Shown piece after piece: positions 54,482-64,000 of a stretch of DNA of 64,000 nt. The stretch comes from Thinopyrum elongatum (taxonomy: Eukaryota > Streptophyta > Magnoliopsida > Poales > Poaceae). The stretch is taken from contig CM022303.1 in NCBI GenBank assembly GCA_011799875.1, positions 279,268,850-279,332,849 on the forward strand, given 5' to 3'. The translations under genes and the position numbers were made by a program. Positions within the stretch are counted from its first letter, which is position 1; every line of letters starts with the position of its first letter. The notes beneath the pieces were generated by a model that saw only the letters and a program-made list of their open reading frames with translations, was not told the origin of the DNA and searched no databases.

Positions 54482-55106
54482 TGATACGTCTCAAACTTAT
54501 CTATAATTTTTTATTGTTTCATGTTGTTATATTATCATTTATATATGATTTTATTATGACTGCACATCATTATATATCATTTTTTTAATAACATATTAAT
54601 TTAGTGCCAAGTGTGAGTTCCTGTCTTCTGCTTGTTTTTAGTTTCGTAGAAAATCCATATCTAGGAAGGTCCAAACACAATGCGAATTTTTAACGATTTT
54701 TTCTGGACCAAGAAGGACCCTAGAAGCTTAGGGAGATGTTGAGAGGATGCTCAAGAGCCCCACAAGCCCAGGTGGCATGGCTAGGGTGTAGCTGCGCCAC
54801 CTAGACTTGTGGGCCCCCTGGGCCTTGTTTTGACCTAATTCCACCGCCATAAATCTCTATGAATACTGAAACCTTCAAAGCTAGACCAGAAAGAATTTTA
54901 TCGTTGCCGCAAGCTTCTGTTCCAAAGCGATCCCATGTAGAGCCCTGTTTCAGAGTTCTACCAGAGGGGGAAGCCATTGGAGGGAGCTTCTTCATCAACC
55001 TTGTTGCCTTTCTGATGATGTGTGAGTAGTTCCTTTCGGACTTATGGGTCCATAGTAGTAGCTAGATGGCTTTCCTCTCTCTCTCTCTCTTTTGGAACTT
55101 CAAGAC
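54482..55106 (+). mobile_element. Older Athila-like LTR, left part of nested host
   Basis: Starts TGATACGTCTCAAACTTATC. The sequence is diverged from the inner element. It stops at AAGAC (55,102-55,106), the target of the inner insertion, and resumes at 62,976. Confidence 0.82.
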
Positions 55107-56639
55107 TGATACGTCTCCAACGTATCTATAATTTTTTATTGTTTCATGCTATTGTAGTATCAATCTTGGATGTTTTATATTCATTTACAAGCAACTTTAT
55201 ATCATTTTTTGGGACTAACCTATTAACTGAGTGCCCACTGCCAGCTATTTTCTGCATGTTTTTGGCTTTTCAAGAAATCAATATCAAACGAAGTCCAAAC
55301 AGAGAAAAAACTTTGGATTAATTTTTCTAGACTAGAAGAGACCCTAGAAGGTTCGGGAGAAGGCCAGAAGAGCCACGAGGGAGCGACAAGCCCTAGGGGG
55401 GTGCCCCCGGGCTTGTGCCCCCCTTGTGGCACCTCCAACCCTAATTCCACCCCTAAAATTACTCAATTATTCCTCTGACATCAGAGAGTCACCCGAAATA
55501 CTTTTTCTGCCGCCGCAAGTTTCTGTTCTCGTGAGATCCCATCTGGAGGCCTCCGCCGGCACTCCGCCGGAGGGGGAATTGATCACGGAGGGGCTCTACA
55601 TCAAACTTGCTGCCCTTCCGATGAAGCGTGAGTAGTTTACCACAGACCTACGGGTCCATAGTTAGTAGCTAGATGGCTTCTTCTCTCTCGATGTTCTTCA
55701 ATACAATGTTCTCCTTGATGTTCTTAGAGTTCTGTCTGATGTAATGACTTTTTGCGGTGTGTTTGTTGGGATCCGATGAATTGTGAGTTTATGGTCAGAT
55801 TATCCATGAATATTATTTGAGTCTTCTCTGAACTCTTTTATGCATGATTGCTATAGCTTCGTATTTCTTCTCCGATTTGTTGGTTTGGCCAACTAGATTG
55901 ATTTATATTGCAATGGCAAGAGGTGCTTTGTAATGGGTTCGATCTTGAGGTGCTCAATCCCAGTAACAGAAGGGGACATGACACGTATGTATCGTTGCTA
56001 TTAAGGGTAAAAGGATGGGGTTTATACATACGTGAGTTTATCTTGTCTACATCATGTCATCTTGCTTAAGGCGTTACTCCGTTCTTTATGAACTTAATAC
56101 TCTAGATGCATTCTGGATAGCGGTCGATGTGTGGAGTAATAGTAGTAGATGCAGGCAGTAGTCGGTCTACTTGTCTCGGACGTGATGCCTATATATGATC
56201 ATTGCTTTGGATATCATCATTATTATTTGCTTTTCTATCAATTGCCCAACAATAATTTGTCTACCCACTGTATGCTATTTTCGCGAGAGAAGCCTCTAGT
56301 GAAAACTATGGCCCCGGGTCTACTTTTATCATATATTAAAATCCAAAAATACCTTGCTGCAATTTTTTCTTTATTTATTTTATATTATATTTAGTGTGAT
56401 CTATCTATCTATCACCATACAATTTAATCTTGTAATTAACCGCCAAGGGATTGACAACCCCTTATTCGCGTTGGGTGTAAGGAATTGTTATCTTGTGTGC
56501 TGGTACTACTTACATAGTGTTGCGTGGTTCTCCTACTGGATTGATAACCTTGGTTCTTAACTCAGGGAAATACTTATCTCTACTGTACTACATCATCCTC
56601 TCCTCTTCGAGGAAATCCCAACGCAGCTCACAAGTAGCA
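55107..56639 (+). mobile_element. 5-prime LTR (1,533 bp)
   Basis: TGATACGTCTCCAACG to CACAAGTAGCA. At the promoter position this copy reads CCTAAAATTACTC (about 55,453), where the 3-prime LTR reads CTATAAATACTG, so its TATA box is lost. Confidence 0.92.
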
Positions 56640-56650
56640 GGAAGAATTTC

Positions 56651-56668
56651 TGGCGCCGTTGCCGGGGA
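56651..56668 (+). promoter_or_regulatory. Primer binding site, perfect tRNA-Asp type
   Basis: TGGCGCCGTTGCCGGGGA, 11 bp after the LTR end. This is the intact form of the degenerate sites at 16,705, 35,815 and 53,399. Confidence 0.9.
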
Positions 56669-56843
56669 GACATCATCAACCTCTATCAAGTACCTAAACA
56701 TAAACTTTCATCTCCTTGCATTTACTTTATTTTCCATTTGCCTCTCATTTTCATCTCCCCCACTTCTAAAAAGTTTTTACAAAAATATTTTCAGTTTGCC
56801 TTTTTCTTGTCTGCTTGTTTGCTTGCTTGTTTGCGTAGTCACG

Positions 56844-57674
56844 ATGTCTCAAGAAAATACAAAATTGTGTGATTTTTCCAATACTAATAATAATGATTTT
56901 ATTAGTACTCCTATTGCTCCCCCCGCCACTAGTGCGGAGTCTTATGATATCAATGCCGCTTTGTTGAATCTTGTTATGAAAGAACAATTTTCCGATAATC
57001 CTAATGAAGATGTCGCGTCCCATCTAAACACTTTCGTAGAATTGTGTGATATGCAAAAGAAAAAGGATGTGGACAATCATATGGTGAAATTAAAATTATT
57101 CCCGTTCTCTTTGCGGGATCGTGCAAAAATTTGGTTTTTATCTTTGCCACAAAATAGTATCGATTCTTGGAATAAGTGCAAAGATGCTTTTATTGCTAAG
57201 TATTTTCCTCCCGTGAAAATTATTTCCCTTAGAAACCAAATTATGAATTTCAAGCAACTTGAGCATGAACATGTTGCACAATCTTGGGAAAGGATGAAGT
57301 TAATGATAAGAAATTGCCCTACACATGGTTTAAATCTGTGGATGATCATACAAAAAATTTATGTGGGATTGAATTTTGTCTCTAGAAATCTTTTAGATTC
57401 CGTCGCGGGTGGTACTTTTATGGAAATAACATTAGGAGAAGCTACTAAATTGCTTGACAATATTATGCCAAATTATTCACAATGGCATACTGAAAGAGCT
57501 CCTACTAGTAAAAAGGTGAATTCGGTTGAAGAAATTAGCACTTTGAGTGATAAAGTTGATATGCTTATGAAATTGGTTGCTAGTAAAAATGCTCCTATTG
57601 ATCCTAATGATGTGCCTTTGTCTACCTTGATTGAGCAAAATAATGATCCCGTAGATGTGAATTTTGTCTCGTGA
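56844..57674 (+). pseudogene. Athila-type gag, stopped by TGA
   Basis: Starts MSQENTKLCDFSNTNNN. The gag core is clear: PNEDVASHLNTFVELCDMQK, KLKLFPFSLRDRAKIWFLSL, WNKCKDAFIAKYFPP and QIMNFKQLEHEHVAQSWERM. It is open for 276 codons to TGA at 57,672-57,674; coding-like sequence continues in the same frame (NNFNNNAYRGNFNPRPF). The stop therefore seems to be a point change within a longer gag. No zinc knuckle is seen before it. Confidence 0.88.
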
Positions 57675-57770
57675 AACAATTTTAATAACAACGCTTATAG
57701 AGGTAATTTTAATCCTAGGCCGTTCCCTGGAAATTCCTCTAATAATTATGGCAATTCCTATGATAATTCC

Positions 57771-57834
<64 letters not shown>

Positions 57835-58562
57835 GGATGACCTCTGATCTTGAGAACAATATCAAAGAATTTATTAATGCTAAAAAAATTCAATACTATG
57901 ATAGAGGAAAAATTGAATAAACTTGATGATATGTCTAGGAGCACTGATAGAGTTATTCATGATGTCGAAAATCTTAAGGCTAAAATTTTACCACCCAAAG
58001 TTGATATTAATGAGTCAATCAAAGCTTTATATGTCTCCATGGATGAGAGTAAGAAAAGAACCGCTATGCTAAGAGCTAAACAAGAATTTTTAGAGAAAGC
58101 GTTTCCGCCCAATTTTTTCTTAGTAATGATGAAGATGTTAAAATGATTGGTGTTTCTTCTATTGACTCTTTGTTTAGTATATTAAAATTGATGAAAAGGG
58201 GACTGAATAAGAGTCAACTTTAGCTAGAAGGTGTCCCCATAATTCGGAGGGTGAAAAACTTGATGAAAAAATTGATAAAAATGGGTTTGGAGAGGTAAAA
58301 ACTTTAACTAGTGATGTGCCCACTCTCTTGGATTACAAAGACTTTAATTATGATAGTTGCTCTTTGATTAAATGCATTTCTTTGTTGCAATCCATGTTGA
58401 ATTCACCCAATGCTTATGAGCAAAACAAGGCTTTTACTAAACATATTCGTAGAAGCGATGATGAAATCCTTAGAAGAAAAATTAGAACTAGAGATTTCAA
58501 TTCCTAGAAAATTATATGATGAGTGGGAACCTACCATTAAAATTAAGATTAAAAATTATTAG
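57675..58562 (+). pseudogene. Gag C-terminal part and linker, frameshifted
   Basis: After the TGA, the frame passes through the AAT run and a short stretch, then shifts at an A7 run near 57,880. A second frame gives a helical segment (57,850-58,146) and a third gives LLDYKDFNYDSCSLIKCISL (58,316-58,507). A TAG at 58,560-58,562 precedes the protease motif in frame. Confidence 0.65.
57774..57833. repeat. (AAT)20 microsatellite within gag
   Basis: Twenty uninterrupted AAT triplets, in frame with gag and encoding Asn. They extend an Asn-rich region already present (GNSSNNYGNSYDNSYN). Confidence 0.95.
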
Positions 58563-58937
58563 TGTAATGCTCTATGTGATTTAGGTGCTAGTGTTTCCAC
58601 AATTCCAAAATCTCTATGTGATGTGCTAGGTTTTACCAATATGGATGAATGTTCTCTCAATTTGCACTTGGCGGATTCTAATATTAAAAAACCATTGGGT
58701 AGAATAAATGATGTTCTTATTCTTGCAAATATAAATTATGTACCCATTGATTTTATTGTGCTTGATATTGATTGTAATCTGTCTTGTCCCATAATACTTG
58801 GTAGACCGTTTTTACGAACAATAGGTGTCGTCATTGACATGAAAGGAGGGAATATAAAATTTCAGTTCCCATTAAAGAAGGGTATGGAACACACTTCCCT
58901 AGGACTAGAATTAATCCATCATATGAATCAATCATGA
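58563..58937 (+). pseudogene. Athila-type aspartic protease segment
   Basis: Reads CNALCDLGASVSTIPKSL, with the DLGAS active-site loop, then IILGRPFLRTIGVVIDMKGG, the conserved second loop (ILGRPFL). It ends at TGA near 58,935. No RT follows. A TAG stands directly before it. Confidence 0.85.
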
Positions 58938-61437
58938 GGGCTACCTATGGAACTAAAACCAAAGATGACAATACTTGAAACTTTGCATTATGCCTAGCTA
59001 GGGGCATAAAACAATAGCGCTTGTTGGGAGGCAACCCAATAGTTATCTTAATTTTCTTGTTTATTTTTCTGTTTTCTTGTGTTCACACAGTTATGCTACT
59101 GTTATGATTGTGTTTCTATGTTTTAATTAGTGTTTGTGCCAGGTAAAGCCTTTAGGATGGTTTGGATGATAGTTGACTTGATTCTGTGAAAAAATAGAAA
59201 CTTTTACGTCCAGTAGCAGAATTGTTAAAAAATTGGAGCACGGAAAAATTATGATTGTTTTTACACATAATTGATATACAAATTTCTCACGTCATCCTAA
59301 TTTTTCAGAATTTTTGGAGTTACAGAAGTATGAGCATAATTCAGGTTTCTACAGACTATTCTGTTTTTGACAGATTATGTTTTTGATGCATTGTTTTGCA
59401 TGTTTTGATGAAACTATGGATTGTATCGAGGGGTATAAGCCATGGAGAAGTTAGAATACAGTAGGTATAATGCAAAAATAAAATATGAATGGGTTTGCAA
59501 TAGTACTTAAAGTAGTGATTTATTTTCTTATACTAACAGATCTCACGAAGGTTTTGTTAAGTTTTGTGTGATTGAAGTTTTCAAGTTTTGAGTGAGATCA
59601 CGATGGATGAAGGAATAAGGAGTGGCAAGAGCCTAAGCTTGGGGATGCCTGAGGCACCCCAAGGTAATATTCAAGGACTCCCAAGCAACTAAGCTTGGGG
59701 ATGCCCCGGAAGGCATCCCCTCTTTCTTCTAACGACTATCAGTAATTTTACTTGGAGCTATATTTTTATTCGTCACATATCATGAGTTTTCTTTGGAGCA
59801 TCGTGTATTATATGAGTCTTTGCTTTGTTTGCTTTTTAGTTTGTCACAATCATCCTTGCTGAACACACCTATTTTGAGAGAAACACGCATTTATCATGAT
59901 TTGTTAGAATGCTCTAAGTGCTTCACTTAAATTTTTTGAGCTAGGCAGTTGTTCTAGTGCTTCACTTAAATCTTTTTGAGCACGGAGGTGACTATATTTT
60001 AGAGAAATATGCTCTCATGCTTCACTTATATTATTTTGAGAGTTGATAAGATTATATTTTAAAGAAATTTTTTGCACTCTTATGCTTCACTTATATCTTT
60101 TCGAGAGTTGATAATAGTAATGGTAATTTGCACAAGATATGCATTTAGTCCCAATATGATGAATATCCAAGAAGGATATAATAAAAACTATCATGAAGAT
60201 CATTAGATGTGATAAGTTTGATTCCTTGCAATAGTTTTGAGATATGAAGATGATAATATGTGAGTCATGTTGGTGAGTAATTATGTTTTAGTAAGAATAT
60301 TGGTGTTAAGGTCTGTGATTCCCTATGCATGCATGAAAGTCAATAGTTATGCGACAAAGTTACATCCTTCTTGTGGTGCATTATTCAGTGTTAGTTATGC
60401 TCAATGCATGTTATGACCGTTTTTTTGGTTGGTCGCTTGTCAACCTATTTGCTAGCCTTCATTTGTACTAAGCCGGAATACTGCTTGTACATCCAAACTC
60501 TTAAACCCAAAGTTATGCCAAATGAGTCCACAATACCTACCTATATGCGGTATTTACATGTCGTCCTAAGTAAATTTGCATGTGCTAACTCTAATTATTC
60601 AAAATAAATTTCCCTTTTGTGTGCCCGTATCGCTCATGTGGCGGCAGGGGGTGGCCGATATCTTCCATGTTAGGTGGGTTATTCTCATGATGAGTGTTTA
60701 TTCACTTTGTCATTGCAGGGGAGTGTGGCAGGTAATAGGGATGCCCAGTCCCAAAATGAAAAAAATATCAATATGATAATAATAAATTCCTTGGAAAGTG
60801 TTGGTATGGAAGGCACTTGTGGATACGGCTAGCCATGGCTTGTGAAAAGAAAGGGTGGAAAGAAAATGAACTTTATTTTCTGTTTGGGAACCGCTTATGA
60901 TTTGTCTAGCATGGAAGATGTTGGGAACTCTCGGTCGTAGCATTGACAAGAAAAGCATGCCTCTCAAAATAATTTTATCTTTAATTTAAGTTTGAGCTCT
61001 CGAACCTCTGTAAATCTCTGCTTCCCTCTACGAAGGGCCTATCTATTTACTTTTATGTAATTTTATTTTTATTTTGAGTCTCCATCTTCTCTTATAAAGC
61101 ACCAATTAGGGAACACTATTGTCATGCTTGTGCATTGGGTGTAGCTAATATTTGAGTGTGTTTCATGGCTGGATCAATGATTGAGCATAATGAGCTAGGG
61201 ATAACTTTTTTTAGCGTTGATATTTTGAAAGACATGGTTGCTTGTTGATATGCTTGAGTATTGATGTTTTCATGTCAAATTATAGACTATTGCTTTGAAT
61301 CACTCAAAACTCTAATGTCCATGCAACAAAAGAGAAAGATTATATGATGAATATGATAGGTAGCATTCCACATCAAAAAAATCTATTTTTATCATTTACC
61401 TACTCGAGGACGAGTAGGAATTAAGCTCGGGGATGCT
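58938..61437 (+). mobile_element. Non-coding 3-prime internal region with hairpins and purine tract
   Basis: 2.5 kb in which polymerase genes would be expected but are absent. It is collinear with the 3-prime parts of the tandem cluster (GCGCTTGTTGGGAGGCAACC at about 59,020; TATGCTTCACTTATATC; GTAATAGGGATGCCCAGTCC at about 60,735). Hairpin CTACTCG-AGGA-CGAGTAG is at about 61,400-61,417 and the purine tract AAGCTCGGGGATGC follows. Confidence 0.8.
59638..59720 (+). other. Two conserved hairpins, right-hand element
   Basis: First (59,638-59,663): CTTGGGG-A-TGCC pairing with GGCA-CCCCAAG around TGA, one bulged A. Second (59,697-59,720): GGGGATGCC / GGCATCCCC around CCGGAA. Their order and spacing match 37,355-37,439. 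Confidence 0.78.
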
Positions 61438-62975
61438 TGATACGTCTCCAACGTATCTATAATTTTTTATTGTTCCATGCTATTATAATATCAATCTTGG
61501 ATGTTTTATATTCATTTACAAGCAACTTTATATCATTTTTTGGGACTAACCTATTAACTGAGTGCCCAGTGCCAGTTGCTGTTTTCTGCATGTTTTTGGC
61601 TTTTCTGGAAATCAATATCAAACGAAGTCCAAACGGAGAAAAAACTTTGTATTAATTTTTTCTGGACTAGAAGAGACCCTAGAAGGTTCGGGAGAAGGCC
61701 AGAAGAGCCATGAGGGAGCGACAAGCCCTAGGGGCACCCCCAGGCTTGTGGGCCCCTCGTGGCACCTCCAACCCTAATTCCACCTCTATAAATACTGAAA
61801 TATTCCCCTAACATCAGAGAGCCACCCGAAATACTTTTTCGCCGCCGCAAGTTTCTGTTCTCGTGAGATCCCATCTGGAGGCCTCCGGCGGCACTCCGCC
61901 GGAGGGAGAATTGACCACGGAAGGGCTCTACATCAACCTTGCTGCCCTTCCGATGAAGCATGAGTAGTTTACCACAGACCTACGGGTCCATAGTTAGTAG
62001 CTAGATGGCTTCTTCTCTCTCGATATTCTTCAATACAATGTTCTCCTTGATGTTCTTGGAGTTCTATCCGATGTAATGACTTTTTACAGTGTGTTTGTTG
62101 GGATCCGATGAATTGTGAGTTTATGATCAGATTATCCATGAATATTATTTGAGTTTTCTATGAACTCTTTTATGCATGATTGCTATAGCTTCGTATTTCT
62201 TCTCCAATTTATTTGTTTGGTTTGGCCAACTAGATTGATTTATCTTGCAATGAGGAGAGGTGCTATGTAATGGGTTCGATCTTGCGGTGCTCAATCCGAG
62301 TGACAGAAGGGGACATGACACGTATGTATCGTTGCTATTAAGGGTAAAAAGATGGGGTTTATTCATACGTGAGTTTATCTTGTTTACATCATGTCATCTT
62401 TCTTAAGGCGTTACTCCGTTCTTTATGAACTTAATACTCTAATGAATGCTGGATAGCGGTCGATGTGTGGAGTAATAGTAGTAAATGCAGGCAGGAGTCA
62501 GTCTACTTGTCTTGGACGTGATGCCTATATATGATCAGTGCCTTGGATATCGTCATGATTATTTGTTTTTCTATCAATTGCTCAACAGTAATTTGTCTAC
62601 CCACTGTATGCTATTTTCTCGAGAGAAGTCTCTAGTGAAAACTATGGGCCCCGGATCTACTTTTATCATATATTAAAATTCAAAAATATCTTGTTGCAAT
62701 TTTTCTTTATTTATTTTATTTTATATTTAGTGTGATCTATCTATCTATCACCATACAATTTAATCTTGCAATTAACCGCCAAGGGATTGACAACCCCTTA
62801 TTCGCGTTGGGTGCAAGGATTTGTTATCTTGTGTGCAGGTACTGCTTACATAGTGTTGTGTGGTTCTTCTACTGGATTGATAACCTTGGTTCTTAACTGA
62901 GGGAAATACTTATCTCTAGTGTACTGCATCATCCTCTCCTCTTCGAGGAAATCACAACGCAGCTCACAAGTAGCA
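61438..62975 (+). mobile_element. 3-prime LTR (1,538 bp)
   Basis: TGATACGTCTCCAACG to CACAAGTAGCA, followed by target duplication AAGAC. It keeps the TATA-like CTATAAATACTG near 61,785. Confidence 0.92.
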
Positions 62976-63345
62976 AAGACCATGTTCTCCTCCGAGATCA
63001 ATCCGATGTAATTCTTATGGCGTGTTTGTTGCGATCCGATGAATTATGGATTTGTGATCAGATTGTTCTTGGAATATATTGGAATCTCTTCAAGTTTCTT
63101 TGATTAGTAATTGAGTAGCTATGTATGCTTTCCGAGTTATTTGTCTTCTTTGACCAAGATAGATGGGTAATTCTTCAGGGGGAGTGGTGCATAGTACTGG
63201 GTTCAATCTTGCGGTGATTTTTATATCCTAGTGACAGAATGGAGACAAGATACGCATTTGTATTATTGCCACTAAGAATAAAATGATGGGGTTTTATCTT
63301 ATTGCTAGATTTCTTTCAGTCTATATTATGTCATCACGCGCCTAC
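62976..63345 (+). mobile_element. Older Athila-like LTR, right part of nested host
   Basis: Continues the LTR interrupted at 55,106: CATGTTCTCC, GTGTTTGTTGCGATCCGATG, ATTATGGATTTGTGATCAG. Similarity fades near 63,345 (TCATCACGCGCCTACTCC), where the old LTR is truncated. Confidence 0.75.
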
Positions 63346-63445
63346 TCCCCGATCAATTCCGCGCCACTGGTGACCGTTGCCATTCCAGGCCAGCCCGTTG
63401 CTCTGCCTCCTTCATTTTCTCCCTGCTTCTCTCTCTCAACTCCTC

Positions 63446-63469
63446 CTCTCTCTCTCTCTCTCTCTCTCT
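63446..63469. repeat. (CT)n microsatellite
   Basis: About twelve CT units inside a pyrimidine-rich stretch that starts near 63,408. Confidence 0.9.
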
Positions 63470-63472
63470 AAA

Positions 63473-64000
63473 ATATTCACCCTATATTCAAAAAATGTTC
63501 ATCGCGTATTGAAATAATATTCGTTGCTTTAAAATTTTGTTCATCACGTATTAAAATATATTCTTATGTGATTCTATAAAATGTTCATTGTGTAATCTAA
63601 ATTGTTTATCATGTATTAAAAATGGTCATCATACATTAAGAAAAAGTTTAACATGTATTTAAGAAGTGTTCATTTGTATTTACAAAAAAAATCCCAGTGT
63701 ATTAAAATGGCCATTGTATATTAGAAAAAACATAAAAATGTTCGTCATGTATTAAAAAATGTCTAACGTGTATTTTTCAAAAATCTTCGTCATGTACTAA
63801 AAAAATCATTGTGTAGTTAAAAAATCATTTCGTAAACTAACAAATTCATGGTGTGTCAAAAAATGTTCATTGTGTACTAAAAAATTCAACGCGTATTCTA
63901 GAAAATGTTAATCCTGTAATCCAAAAAACAATCATCGTGTATTGAAAAATTGTTCATCATGTATTAAAAATTGTGTAAGACTTGGTTTTTGGTTTCTCCG
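63473..64000. repeat. Degenerate short tandem repeat, AAAATGTTCATCGTGTATT type
   Basis: Roughly 20-30 bp units alternating AAAATGTTCAT(C/T) and (G/A)(T/C)GTATTAAAAA fill the last 530 bp. Units are strongly diverged and vary in length. The array runs off the window. No gene. Confidence 0.8.

Larger units (their letters stand above)
55107..62975 (+). mobile_element. Complete Athila-like element, gag-protease only, TSD AAGAC
   Basis: 7,869 bp, with LTRs at 55,107-56,639 and 61,438-62,975 and AAGAC at 55,102-55,106 and 62,976-62,980. The primer site is TGGCGCCGTTGCCGGGGA; gag and protease follow; then 2.5 kb of non-coding DNA with hairpins and a purine tract. RT, RNase H and integrase are absent, and the spacing leaves no room for them, so this is a non-autonomous derivative that would need enzymes in trans. 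It inserted into an older LTR of the same broad family. Confidence 0.93.

Noticed and set aside
57477..57944. Minus-strand poly-Ile frame
   Set aside because: It is the complement of the AAT run.

Overview
This window looks like intergenic DNA from a large grass genome, most likely Triticeae (wheat, Aegilops or barley type). The evidence is nested LTR retrotransposons, an LTR whose reverse complement opens with the TGTTGGAAATATGCCCT form typical of Angela/BARE Copia elements, Stowaway MITEs with CTCCCTCC ends and TA target duplications, and tRNA-Asp-type primer sites (TGGCGCCGTTGCCGGGGA). I see no conserved single-copy plant gene. Nearly all coding sequence belongs to mobile elements, and most of it is broken. 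Family names come from memory of typical sequences, not from a search.

Layout. 1-5.1 kb: several unrelated tandem-repeat families (about 505 bp, about 400 bp, 82 bp) and a 5S rRNA-like relic. 5.5-7.8 kb: a multi-exon gene ending in a B3-like DNA-binding domain. 7.9-13.5 kb: non-coding, repeat-rich sequence, ending in a GC-rich block. 13.5-41.5 kb: an Athila-like, non-autonomous retrotransposon cluster with the order LTR-internal-LTR-internal-LTR. It is split at 18,119-31,465 by a 13.3 kb Tat-lineage Gypsy element on the minus strand, flanked by GTACC duplications. 41.5-46.2 kb: a coding-like relic, then a second, inactivated copy of the B3-like gene with a triplicated exon block and two MITEs. 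46.4-47.0 kb: GTGTGCGAT-type repeats resembling those beside the first gene. 47.0-52.9 kb: minus-strand retrotransposon remnants, including a truncated Angela-like Copia. 52.9-63.3 kb: Athila-like LTR fragments hosting a complete 7.87 kb element with AAGAC target duplications. 63.3-64 kb: short degenerate repeats.

How the parts relate. The two B3-like genes share exon structure, promoter-like sequence and flanking repeat motifs. They look like one old paired locus, possibly carried by a DNA transposon, later pushed 35 kb apart by nested retrotransposons. The Athila-like elements have LTRs, primer sites and conserved hairpins but no reverse transcriptase or integrase, so they would depend on proteins made elsewhere. 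The Tat element carries gag-pol on one strand and a spliced extra gene on the other. It is young by its LTR divergence but already inactivated, mainly by C-to-T type stop codons.
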